Source: Coriobacteriales bacterium
GTDB lineage: Bacteria > Actinomycetota > Coriobacteriia > Coriobacteriales > UBA8131
NCBI GenBank assembly: GCA_031276475.1
Contig: JAISMZ010000028.1
Coordinates: 1 to 8,119 of the forward strand
Direction: 5' to 3'
DNA: 8,119 nucleotides
Shown here one piece after another: positions 1 to 5,991 of the stretch. The translations under genes and the position numbers were made by a program. The notes beneath the pieces are model-generated. The model worked only from the letters and a program-made list of their open reading frames with translations, had not been told where the DNA came from and did not search any database. Within the stretch, counting starts at the first letter, position 1. The number at the start of each line of letters is the position of its first letter.

Positions 1-572
1 CGCTCGCCGTCCCAGGCCCTGCCGCTTTTGCGGTCAACGGCTCGCACGCCGCGCTGCGCGAGGAAGTCCAGCGCGGCGTGCATCAGCAAAGGCAGGGCCG
101 CCTCAACCGCAGGGGTCAGGCCGATCTGGTAGTCCGCTGGCGCCATGTTAGCAACTTGAGCGCCCAGGCAGTGCCCCTCCACCTGGTATCCAAGCAGAGC
201 CGCGGCCTGCAGCACGTCGCTGAAGCGGGTATCGTGAGCCCCGTGAAAGACCTGCTGCGCCGCGATGTCCTCGGGAGCGAAGCTGAGCACCGTACCGGGA
301 GCCAGTCCGGTGTTATCCACAGCGTCTATAACCAGCATCACGTCCCAGGCAGGCATCTCGGCCAGCAGCGCCATGCCCATCGTCGCTCGATCGAGCACCT
401 CTACACCGGGGGGAAACTCAACGCGGGCATTGAGTTCGGCAACAACTCGCGGGCCCAGGCCCTCGTCGAGCATTAAGACGTTGCCGATGCCCAAGACCGC
501 TATTCGCACATCGGTCGTCACGTCCAATCTGTCCTTCTGCGTCGTCGCAGACCGCTGATGAAGATCAGCCAT
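1..572 (-). CDS. hyaD: [NiFe] hydrogenase maturation endopeptidase, HyaD/HybD family (3' end cut by window)
   Basis: This protease removes the C-terminal tail of the hydrogenase large subunit once nickel is inserted, acting in the cytoplasm before Tat export. Translating the minus strand from ATG at 572 gives 190 open codons with no stop before the window edge, so the end is missing. Visible signatures are GIGNVLMLDEGLGPR (residues 28-42), VIDAVD (81-86), HDTRFSDVL (113-121) and GLTPAVEA. By alignment from memory with E. coli HybD, the nickel-sensing residues are E37, D83 and H113. The usual DGGT motif reads DRAT here (61-64). A GGAG lies about 7 nt before the ATG. A GTG at 521 with AAGGA upstream is an alternative start that would drop 17 poorly conserved residues. 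It is the last gene of the operon within the window, and its substrate is the large subunit encoded two genes upstream. Family assignment is secure; the exact start is less so. Confidence 0.93.
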   Translation of the reverse strand, partial: MADLHQRSATTQKDRLDVTTDVRIAVLGIGNVLMLDEGLGPRVVAELNARVEFPPGVEVLDRATMGMALLAEMPAWDVMLVIDAVDNTGLAPGTVLSFAPEDIAAQQVFHGAHDTRFSDVLQAAALLGYQVEGHCLGAQVANMAPADYQIGLTPAVEAALPLLMHAALDFLAQRGVRAVDRKSGRAWDGE

Positions 573-603
573 GGCCGTCTCCACAACGCAGTTTTATGCG
601 CAA

Positions 604-632
604 ACGGCCCGCTTGCGAGGCAGGCGGGCCGT
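604..632 (-). promoter_or_regulatory. Intercistronic hairpin between cytochrome b and maturation protease genes
   Basis: An inverted repeat pairs 604-615 with 621-632. There are nine perfect GC-rich pairs (ACGGCCCGC with GCGGGCCGT), one mismatch in the operon-sense RNA, two more pairs, and a 5-nt loop. In the operon direction it is followed only by TTTGCGCAT, so the U-tract is weak. It could be a partial terminator or an mRNA processing or stability element that lowers protease expression relative to the structural genes. The stem is seen directly; its role is inferred. Confidence 0.5.
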
Positions 633-653
633 CAGATATTATCAAGCGCTTCT

Positions 654-1352
654 TTACTTCTTCTCCTCGTCGTGCAAGTCGTCAACGCCAACGATGTTAT
701 GCAGATCGGGATCGTAGACCAGGCCGCCATGCTCTTTGCGGAAGAACATGATCTTGCTGGGAGCCAATCCCTCGATGTTGGCCAGATAGACGTGAATGAA
801 GAGGAAGAGGATAAATACCCACATCAGGAAGTAGTGGATTATCCGGGTGGTCATCACGCCACCAACCAGGTTGTTAAAAGCCGCGAATGGACCTACGACA
901 GAGGTTGGCGCCCAGAGGCAAAAACCGGTGAAGGCGACTATCAGGATCAACACCGGGACGGCGAGATAGGCCAGCTTTTGTGGCACGCCGTACTTGCCGG
1001 AAAGCGGATGATCCTTCTTCAGGAACAGGTAATACTTCAGCCAGGCACCCAGCTGATGGCGATTGTCCTTTTGTGGCAGGAAATTCTTGTAATCCGCGTC
1101 TACCTTGCGCGTACCGCCCGCTGGGGCCGACTTAACAATGAAGGCCAACAGGACACGTATCAGGCAGTTCAGCAACAAGATGATGCCGGAGAAGATGTGC
1201 AGGCCGCGAGCGATACCCATAAATCCCGGGAAGAACGGAAAGTGGATGTAGAAGCCTGTAAAGATCAGCAGCAGCATGGCGATCAGATTGACCCAGTGGG
1301 TAATCACAAACGGCAGCGGATGGGCTTCACGATAATGAGCGAGATGTGCCAT
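654..1352 (-). CDS. hyaC: Ni/Fe-hydrogenase cytochrome b subunit (membrane anchor, HyaC type)
   Basis: This integral membrane protein of 232 residues should take electrons from the distal FeS cluster of the small subunit and reduce quinone through b-type hemes. Four hydrophobic helices are visible, near residues 15-36, 50-72, 126-147 and 170-191. Candidate heme-ligating histidines are H19 (THWVN), H52 (LHIFSG), H173 (IIHYF) and H187 (FIHVYLA), as expected for the HyaC family. The loop between helices 2 and 3 is long and basic. The C-terminus is charged and ends DLHDEEKK. The ATG lies one base after the TAA of the large subunit gene, and its GGTGA-like ribosome site is inside that gene, so translational coupling is likely. 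Length is normal for the family. Confidence 0.95.
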   Translation of the reverse strand: MAHLAHYREAHPLPFVITHWVNLIAMLLLIFTGFYIHFPFFPGFMGIARGLHIFSGIILLLNCLIRVLLAFIVKSAPAGGTRKVDADYKNFLPQKDNRHQLGAWLKYYLFLKKDHPLSGKYGVPQKLAYLAVPVLILIVAFTGFCLWAPTSVVGPFAAFNNLVGGVMTTRIIHYFLMWVFILFLFIHVYLANIEGLAPSKIMFFRKEHGGLVYDPDLHNIVGVDDLHDEEKK

Positions 1353-1353
1353 C

Positions 1354-3228
1354 TTACTTCACCCCCCAAGGAGACGTGACCGTAGAGAAGGTCTTGCCCG
1401 TCGCAGGTTCGCTGATATGCACGGCGCAAGCCACGCAGGGATCAAAGCTGTGTACGGTGCGCAGGGCGTGGATAGGCTTTTTAAGGTCGGCAACCGGTAC
1501 CCCTACCAGCGCCTCCTCCATGGGGCCGCGCACACCCTGGGCGTCACGCGGGGAGATGTTCCAGGTGGAGGGGATGATTATCTGGTAGGCGTCAATCTTG
1601 TTGGCACTGATCTTCTCATAATGGTAGAGCGCGCCACGCGGGGCCTCCCACATGCCAGATCCCTCGCCGTCCTGGTGCAACGGCTCGGTAAAGGTCTTGG
1701 TGTCGCCGCCTTTGATCGCCGCAATCAGCTCCTCGGTCCACTCCACCATTTTAGTGGCCACATAGAGCGTCTCGATATTGCGGGCGGCGGTGCGACCGAG
1801 CGTGGATCCGAGGGCCTCCACACCCAGCGTGGCCCCGGCCTTCTCGGAAAGATAGGCCAGCAGCATATCGATGTTTTCCTTGATAAAGGGAATGCCCCGG
1901 TTGTAGGCAACCAGCAGGCGCGAGAGCCCACCGGCCTCATAGGGCTTGCCGTCGTAGCGCGGCGCTTTGTTCCACGTGTAGCGACCGTCACGACTGGGAC
2001 CCTCGTCGGGCCATTTTGGTTCGGTGATGCCGGAGCGAGGATTTATCGGGGTACCGCTGTCGGAGTAAAACGAGCGGACGGTCTCCTCGGTGATCAGTGT
2101 CTCATCCACAGATTGAACCGAGCTGTCACCAAAGCCCCACATACCGGAGGGCAGATAGCGTTCTTCGGGGTTGCGGCTCGGCGCGTCAAAGACACCCCAG
2201 GCGCAAAAACGCCCGACGCCTTTGCCGTAGCCCGCGACGTCCAGATAAAACGGGGCGATCGCCAGCGTGTCGGGAAGCATCGTAGCCGCCACCCAATCCC
2301 TGATGCGTTTGGCGCGAAAGAGGATGTCGTCGAGCTTCTCCTCGGTGGGTACGAAGGTAGTCCCTCCGGGAACCGAACTCATGATATGGGGCATTTTGCC
2401 GCCGATAATACCGGAGATCTCTGAGGAGCAGGCCTGAATTTCCAGAGCCTCCAGATAATGTGCGGTGGCAATCAGGTCCAGCTCGGCCGGCAGCTGATAG
2501 GCGTTCTTTGAATCGTCAGCGCCGCCGTCTTCGGTGTCAAACCAGTTACCGGAAAATATTGAGAGCTGGCCGTTGGAGGCGAAGCCTTTGAGACGCTCCT
2601 GCAGCGAGCGAAAATCGGCCTGCGTGGTACCGGCAGCCTCGGCCAAAGCGACAGTGTCAGCAATGTCGGCCGTCAGCGCGTTGAGCGGGTTGACATAATC
2701 CAGCGCTGCCAGGTTGTAAAACCAGAGGATGTGTGAGTGCAGGAACTGCGCTCCCTCAATAATATTGCGGATTATTCGTGCAGAATTAGGTATCTCGATG
2801 CCGAAGCTATTCTCTGCGGCAATGCACGAGGCATGAGCATGGGAGACCGGGCAGACACCGCAGATGCGCTGAGAGATGTAGGGAGCATCGGTGGGTTGAC
2901 GGCCCTTGAGCACCAGCTCCATGCCGCGGAACAGCCCGCCGGAGACCCAAACGTCGTCAACGACGCCGTTTTTAACCTCCATCTCAATGCGCAGGTGGCC
3001 CTCGATGCGGTTGACGGGGTCGATGATTGAGTTGCCGGAGATGCTTCGTGTCTGTTTAATCGGGGCGGAGATGGGCGCAGCAACCATAGGAGCTGCGGAG
3101 CCGTCGGGGGTGCTGCCACCTGCCGCGCCGGCACCGTCAGGCGTTGCGGTTGTCGCGTTGGTGGTTGTCGCGTCGGTAGTGGTTGGCGTGGTGGTGGGCG
3201 CGTCGGTAGGAGATTTCTCGTCGGCCAT
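1354..3228 (-). CDS. hyaB: [NiFe] hydrogenase large (catalytic) subunit, group 1
   Basis: The 624-residue catalytic subunit oxidises H2 at the NiFe(CN)2CO site on the outer face of the membrane. The L1 motif is RICGVC at 121-126 (C123 and C126), and the L2 motif is DPCVACAVH at 596-604 (C598 and C601). RIEGH at 74-78 holds the conserved Glu near the active site. Position 598 is Cys, so this is not a NiFeSe enzyme. Residues 605-624 follow H604 and should be the tail cut off by the HyaD-type protease. Residues 2 to about 60 are a Thr/Ala/Pro/Gly-rich extension absent from classic homologues. It is encoded partly by a 15-bp tandem repeat and accounts for the above-average length. The ATG overlaps the small-subunit stop (TAATG), with an AAAGGGGG ribosome site just upstream. 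It carries no signal peptide and is expected to be exported by piggy-back on the small subunit. It may belong to the Coriobacteria-type subgroup (1i), which I cannot confirm without a tree. Confidence 0.97.
   Translation of the reverse strand: MADEKSPTDAPTTTPTTTDATTTNATTATPDGAGAAGGSTPDGSAAPMVAAPISAPIKQTRSISGNSIIDPVNRIEGHLRIEMEVKNGVVDDVWVSGGLFRGMELVLKGRQPTDAPYISQRICGVCPVSHAHASCIAAENSFGIEIPNSARIIRNIIEGAQFLHSHILWFYNLAALDYVNPLNALTADIADTVALAEAAGTTQADFRSLQERLKGFASNGQLSIFSGNWFDTEDGGADDSKNAYQLPAELDLIATAHYLEALEIQACSSEISGIIGGKMPHIMSSVPGGTTFVPTEEKLDDILFRAKRIRDWVAATMLPDTLAIAPFYLDVAGYGKGVGRFCAWGVFDAPSRNPEERYLPSGMWGFGDSSVQSVDETLITEETVRSFYSDSGTPINPRSGITEPKWPDEGPSRDGRYTWNKAPRYDGKPYEAGGLSRLLVAYNRGIPFIKENIDMLLAYLSEKAGATLGVEALGSTLGRTAARNIETLYVATKMVEWTEELIAAIKGGDTKTFTEPLHQDGEGSGMWEAPRGALYHYEKISANKIDAYQIIIPSTWNISPRDAQGVRGPMEEALVGVPVADLKKPIHALRTVHSFDPCVACAVHISEPATGKTFSTVTSPWGVK
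3148..3177 (-). repeat. 15-bp tandem repeat in the large-subunit N-terminal extension
   Basis: Two adjacent 15-bp units (3148-3162 and 3163-3177) match at 14 of 15 bases and encode five-residue units of the Thr/Ala tract (TDATT and TNATT). The 10-mer GCGTCGGTAG recurs at 3170-3179 and 3200-3209. This points to replication-slippage expansion of a low-complexity segment. Confidence 0.75.
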
Positions 3229-4592
3229 TATTCATCGCCCCCTTTCTGGTCGTCTTCGGTGGATGTGGCGCTATCGGCTGCGGCAGAGGCGGCCGTGACG
3301 GCGGCGTCGGACGCATCATCAGGCTCCGGCACCGCAATACCTTGGGCTCGAGCAGCCTCTTTGGCAGCAGCCGCCGAGCCGATGGCGGACTCAGGATGCA
3401 AACTGTCCCATTTGCGCTCCAGCTCAAAGTCGGCACCACCTTTGGTACGGCCCGTCGCCTTCATGCCAAAGCCATGAATTACCAACGCTGCAACGACCAC
3501 AGCGCCTACGCCGTAGGCGATAAAGGTGGGGTCAACGTTGATGCCGGCGATGGGCAGATTCCTGAAGCGACCGAAGAAGGGGGCGTTTGTCTCCACCCAG
3601 TTAAGCGTTGTGCAGGTTGGATTAGCCTGAGCGCAGCCAATGCAGGGGGCGCCGGACTCAACGCACCAGCTGACGCGGCGGTTCCAGCGCACTATCGGAC
3701 AGTTGGCCTTGGTCTGAGGACCTTTGCAGCCCATCGCATAGAGGCAATAGCCCTTCTTTTCCTCCTCCGAACCAAATTTGTAAACGAACTCGCCGTTCTC
3801 AAAATGACCTCGGCGCGGACAGTTATCATGAATATATTCACCATATAACAGGGTTGGCATATTGTAGTTGTTCAGTTCAGGCAACCTGCCCACCAACAAA
3901 GCGTCCACAAGGATGGCTACCAGGTTCTCAGGGTTGGAAGGACAGGTGGGCACGTTGATGATCGGTGGCAGATCGCCTTCGCCTTTGTATTCAAAGCGGC
4001 CAGCGGCCAGCTCTTTTTTGAGAAAGGCTTCGATGCCGATAGCGCCGCCGGGATTGGGCTCAGCAGCCTGCCAACCACCGTCCACCGCACAGCTGCCGCA
4101 GCATACTATGGCCGTGGCGTTAGTGGCACAGTGGGAAACGATGTCGGTGCCCTTCTCGTCGGCAATGCGCAAGGCGTTGCCTTCCCAGCCTTCCATCAGG
4201 GCGCCTTCGATGAAGAGCAGATAGCCGCCCGCCTCCACCGTTTGTTCTTTGGCTTCTTCCAGCGACCAGCCGGCACCCGCTGAGAGGGTCTCGGCGTAGT
4301 TTAAGGAGATCAGGTCGAGCACGATGGTTGCGACGTCGGGGGTATCCACCTGGGCCAGCGACTCGGTGCAGCCCGTGCAGGACGCCAACTCCAGCCAAAC
4401 TGCTGGCATCAGAGCGCCGCTGGTCTTACCGATGACGCTTTCCTCCAGAGCCTGGGCGATTTGAGGCACCGCAGCTTCGGACAATCCCAGAGCCACCGCG
4501 ACGCCGCCGCAGAGCTTGAGAAAATCACGCCGGGTGACCCCTCGATGCTCCAGCAGCTCGTCAAAGCTGTTGCGGCAGGTTTGCATTACCAT
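3228..4592 (-). CDS. hyaA: [NiFe] hydrogenase small subunit (FeS relay, Tat-exported, C-terminally anchored)
   Basis: This 454-residue subunit carries electrons from the NiFe site to cytochrome b. The Tat signal is TRRDFLK (20-26) followed by a hydrophobic stretch to about residue 49. Proximal cluster ligands are C72, C75, C168 and C217. Position 74 and the GGW after C168 lack the two extra Cys of oxygen-tolerant enzymes. Distal ligands are H255, C258, C283 and C289. Medial ligands are C298, C317 and C320, plus C310 where most relatives have Pro. A transmembrane helix spans about 356-376. It is followed by a roughly 75-residue Ala-rich, acidic cytoplasmic tail, longer than usual. The start at 4592 is chosen because a strong AAGGAGG lies 7 nt upstream; starting at 4679 would add 29 residues before the Tat motif without support. 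It is the first gene of the operon, and its TAA overlaps the ATG of the large subunit by one base. Confidence 0.97.
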   Translation of the reverse strand: MVMQTCRNSFDELLEHRGVTRRDFLKLCGGVAVALGLSEAAVPQIAQALEESVIGKTSGALMPAVWLELASCTGCTESLAQVDTPDVATIVLDLISLNYAETLSAGAGWSLEEAKEQTVEAGGYLLFIEGALMEGWEGNALRIADEKGTDIVSHCATNATAIVCCGSCAVDGGWQAAEPNPGGAIGIEAFLKKELAAGRFEYKGEGDLPPIINVPTCPSNPENLVAILVDALLVGRLPELNNYNMPTLLYGEYIHDNCPRRGHFENGEFVYKFGSEEEKKGYCLYAMGCKGPQTKANCPIVRWNRRVSWCVESGAPCIGCAQANPTCTTLNWVETNAPFFGRFRNLPIAGINVDPTFIAYGVGAVVVAALVIHGFGMKATGRTKGGADFELERKWDSLHPESAIGSAAAAKEAARAQGIAVPEPDDASDAAVTAASAAADSATSTEDDQKGGDE

Positions 4593-4599
4593 ACACACA

Positions 4600-4606
4600 C
4601 CTCCTT
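4600..4606 (-). promoter_or_regulatory. Shine-Dalgarno site deciding the hydrogenase small-subunit start
   Basis: On the minus strand AAGGAGG is followed by seven bases (TGTGTGT) and then ATG at 4592. It is the best ribosome site nearby and rules against the upstream in-frame ATG at 4679. Confidence 0.85.
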
Positions 4607-4933
4607 GCGTGCCCGGGACTTTCCCGAACAGGCGCTTGCCGGTATAAGACCCTTCCTTTATCCGCATGACTGACAACAAACCGCTCGCCAGCCAGTCTCA
4701 CTGTTGACAAAGAGGGGCCAATCTTGTTGCTATCATCACGTATTCTTCTCTGGGTTCAGGGCTTTGCGCGTGGTGGCTTCGGTAAACGGCAGGGGCACTA
4801 GGTAGTCGGAATGTAAATGTTACTCATTTAGCGGTTAGTAACACGATTTTCCGCCTGCGTCACATTCTGGGCGTTTTGTTCGCCGCCTGCACGAGCAGCT
4901 GTGCAAAGTGCACCGGTCTTAGCGGTCGACGCA
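4607..4933 (-). other. Upstream control region of the hydrogenase operon
   Basis: I see no gene in this stretch. It should hold the operon promoter and a long 5' leader, because a terminator-like hairpin for the preceding rubrerythrin gene lies at 4934-4957. No convincing -35/-10 pair facing the operon could be picked; TATACC at 4646-4641 is a possible -10 without a good -35. Overlapping palindromes lie at 4814-4843. Short TGCAC/GTGCA inverted repeats lie at 4888-4913, including a perfect GTGCA-N3-TGCAC at 4901-4913. Confidence 0.5.
4814..4843. promoter_or_regulatory. Two overlapping palindromes, candidate operator for the hydrogenase operon
   Basis: TAAATG-N5-CATTTA (4814-4830) is a perfect 6-bp inverted repeat. 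It shares bases with TGTTACT-N12-AGTAACA (4818-4843), a perfect 7-bp inverted repeat. They lie about 220-280 bp upstream of the small-subunit start in an AT-richer patch. Two interlocked dimeric sites suggest regulator binding, but I cannot match them to a known regulator, and they do not fit the FNR (TTGAT-N4-ATCAA) or Rex consensus. Confidence 0.4.
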
Positions 4934-4957
4934 AAGGCGGCCCAAATGAGCCGCCTT
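4934..4957 (-). terminator. Probable terminator after rubrerythrin
   Basis: A perfect 8-bp inverted repeat (AAGGCGGC, 4934-4941, with GCCGCCTT, 4950-4957) has an 8-nt loop. It lies 61 nt past the rubrerythrin stop. In the minus direction the stem runs into only three T residues before GCG, so it is a modest intrinsic terminator and may leak into the hydrogenase operon. Confidence 0.55.
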
Positions 4958-5018
4958 GGGGAGGAGCCGATAAGCTCTGTGTTTGCAACTACTTTCTGCG
5001 GGCCTGCCGCCCATTGGC

Positions 5019-5576
5019 TCAGTAATTCTCCGAGCGCAACTCAAAGTAGCCCCTGGGATGCGCGCAGGCCGGGCAGCTTTCGGGGGGCTCGGTTCCAAAA
5101 TGAATGTGTCCGCAGTTCAAGCACTTCCAGGCGTAAACCTTGTCACGCTTGAAGATCTCGCCCTTATCCAGGCGCTCAAGCAGCTTGCGGTAGCGCTCTT
5201 CATGGTTTTTCTCCACCTCACCAACCCGCTCAAAGAGCGTAGCGATGTCGTCATAGCCCTCGGCACGGGCATCGGCGGCAAAGTCCTTGTACATCTGCGT
5301 CCACTCCTGATTCTCACCAGCGGCGGCGTCGGCAAGATTGGCGACGGTAGTGGGGACGGTGCCTTTTATCGAGCCCTCGTTATGGAGTATCTTAAACCAG
5401 ATCTTGGCGTGCTGGCGCTCGTTCAGCGAGGTCTCGTCAAAGATGTTGCCTATCTGCTGATAGCCCTCGCTGCGTGCCTTGTCGGCATAGTAGGAATACT
5501 TGTTGGTCGCCTGGGATTCGCCCGCAAAAGCGTAAGCCAGATTGGCCTTGGTCTTAGATGATGCAAAATCGGTCAT
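5019..5576 (-). CDS. rbr: Rubrerythrin (diiron peroxidase with C-terminal rubredoxin domain)
   Basis: This 185-residue cytoplasmic protein reduces hydrogen peroxide in anaerobes, receiving electrons through its rubredoxin-like FeCys4 site. The N-terminal ferritin-like four-helix domain shows both carboxylate/His sets: E20, E53xxH56, E88xxE91 and E122xxH125. The C-terminal domain has CLNCG (C152, C155) and CPAC (C168, C171), so all metal ligands are present. Length and domain order are those of classical Desulfovibrio-type rubrerythrin. The start is supported by AAGGAGG five bases upstream (5588-5582). The stop is TGA, followed by a hairpin at 4934-4957. It is transcribed in the same direction as the hydrogenase operon, 426 bp away, but probably as its own unit. 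A protective role beside an oxygen-sensitive hydrogenase is inferred from context only. Confidence 0.97.
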   Translation of the reverse strand: MTDFASSKTKANLAYAFAGESQATNKYSYYADKARSEGYQQIGNIFDETSLNERQHAKIWFKILHNEGSIKGTVPTTVANLADAAAGENQEWTQMYKDFAADARAEGYDDIATLFERVGEVEKNHEERYRKLLERLDKGEIFKRDKVYAWKCLNCGHIHFGTEPPESCPACAHPRGYFELRSENY

Positions 5577-5758
5577 GGTAGCCTCCTTAGTGCGGATACG
5601 TACACCTTCTTGTAGGGATGTCCATCATAGCGCAAATGGTGACGGCGCGTTGTTGGGCGCAGGAGCGGCAGGGGATGGCAGTGCGGGACAGAAACTGAGA
5701 CAGGACAGGGGCGCTGCGGGAGCCGGGTCAGGACATGGCCTGCAAAAAAAATCAGCAG
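5577..5758. other. Divergent intergenic region, rubrerythrin side
   Basis: No gene is seen here. The minus strand holds the rubrerythrin ribosome site (5588-5582) and a possible -10 TATGAT (5629-5624) with no recognisable -35. The plus strand has a G-rich stretch at 5641-5740 with three GACAG motifs (5687, 5699, 5704). An A8 tract at 5744-5751 lies just before the rightward promoter and could act as an UP-like element. Confidence 0.45.
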
Positions 5759-5787
5759 TTGAGTGTTTGACACATTTAAGCTATAAT
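5759..5787 (+). promoter_or_regulatory. Sigma-70-type promoter for the NlpC/P60 gene
   Basis: A TTGAGT -35 (5759-5764), 17-bp spacer and consensus TATAAT -10 (5782-5787) face right, with an A8 tract upstream. Transcription would begin near 5794, giving a leader of about 200 nt before the ATG at 5992. A TTGACA at 5767-5772 is only 9 bp from the -10, so it is not the -35. Confidence 0.75.
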
Positions 5788-5806
5788 GGCCGATACGACC
5801 TGTTCG

Positions 5807-5838
5807 CCTGACAGTTCGCTTACAATTGGACTGTCAGG
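5807..5838 (+). promoter_or_regulatory. Perfect 9-bp inverted repeat in the NlpC/P60 leader
   Basis: CCTGACAGT (5807-5815) is the exact reverse complement of ACTGTCAGG (5830-5838), with a 14-nt loop. It begins about 13 nt after the predicted start site. The following sequence, GCTTTGCTCTC, is only moderately T-rich, so a terminator is possible but weak. An operator just downstream of the promoter fits equally well. A partial direct copy of its left arm region, GACAGTTCCGCTT, lies at 5900-5912. Confidence 0.5.
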
Positions 5839-5991
5839 GCTTTGCTCTCAGCACAAACGGCTATCATACCTTGATTATGAGATGTCTGTGCTGCGTCTGG
5901 ACAGTTCCGCTTTGTGGTTTAGCCCGCAAAAGTGATTGCAGCGACCAGAGCCCAAGACAAACAGGCAGCAGAAACGAGGAGCACCGAGGCT

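Noticed and set aside
558..1379. Plus-strand open frame opposite cytochrome b
   Set aside because: It covers the whole antisense of a confident membrane protein and reads as low-complexity charged sequence with no family features.
1354..1440. Selenocysteine-containing NiFeSe hydrogenase
   Set aside because: The C-terminal motif is DPCVACAVH with normal Cys codons and no in-frame TGA.
1417..2424. Long plus-strand open frame opposite the large-subunit gene
   Set aside because: It is antisense to a clear hydrogenase gene, has no recognisable motif, and is explained by GC-rich codon bias.
4593..4679. 29-residue N-terminal extension of the small subunit
   Set aside because: The strong AAGGAGG lies inside it and points to ATG 4592; the extension would push the Tat motif unusually far in.
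4704..4736. Plus-strand TTGACA and TATCAT as a promoter
   Set aside because: The spacing is 21 bp and no plus-strand gene follows before 5992.
5624..5629. TATGAT as rubrerythrin -10 element
   Set aside because: No -35 resembling TTGACA lies 16-18 bp upstream, so it is only mentioned, not called as a promoter.
5795..5991. Riboswitch (for example c-di-AMP type) in the NlpC/P60 leader
   Set aside because: Such switches control some actinobacterial wall hydrolases, but I could not see the conserved core sequences; only a simple inverted repeat is present.
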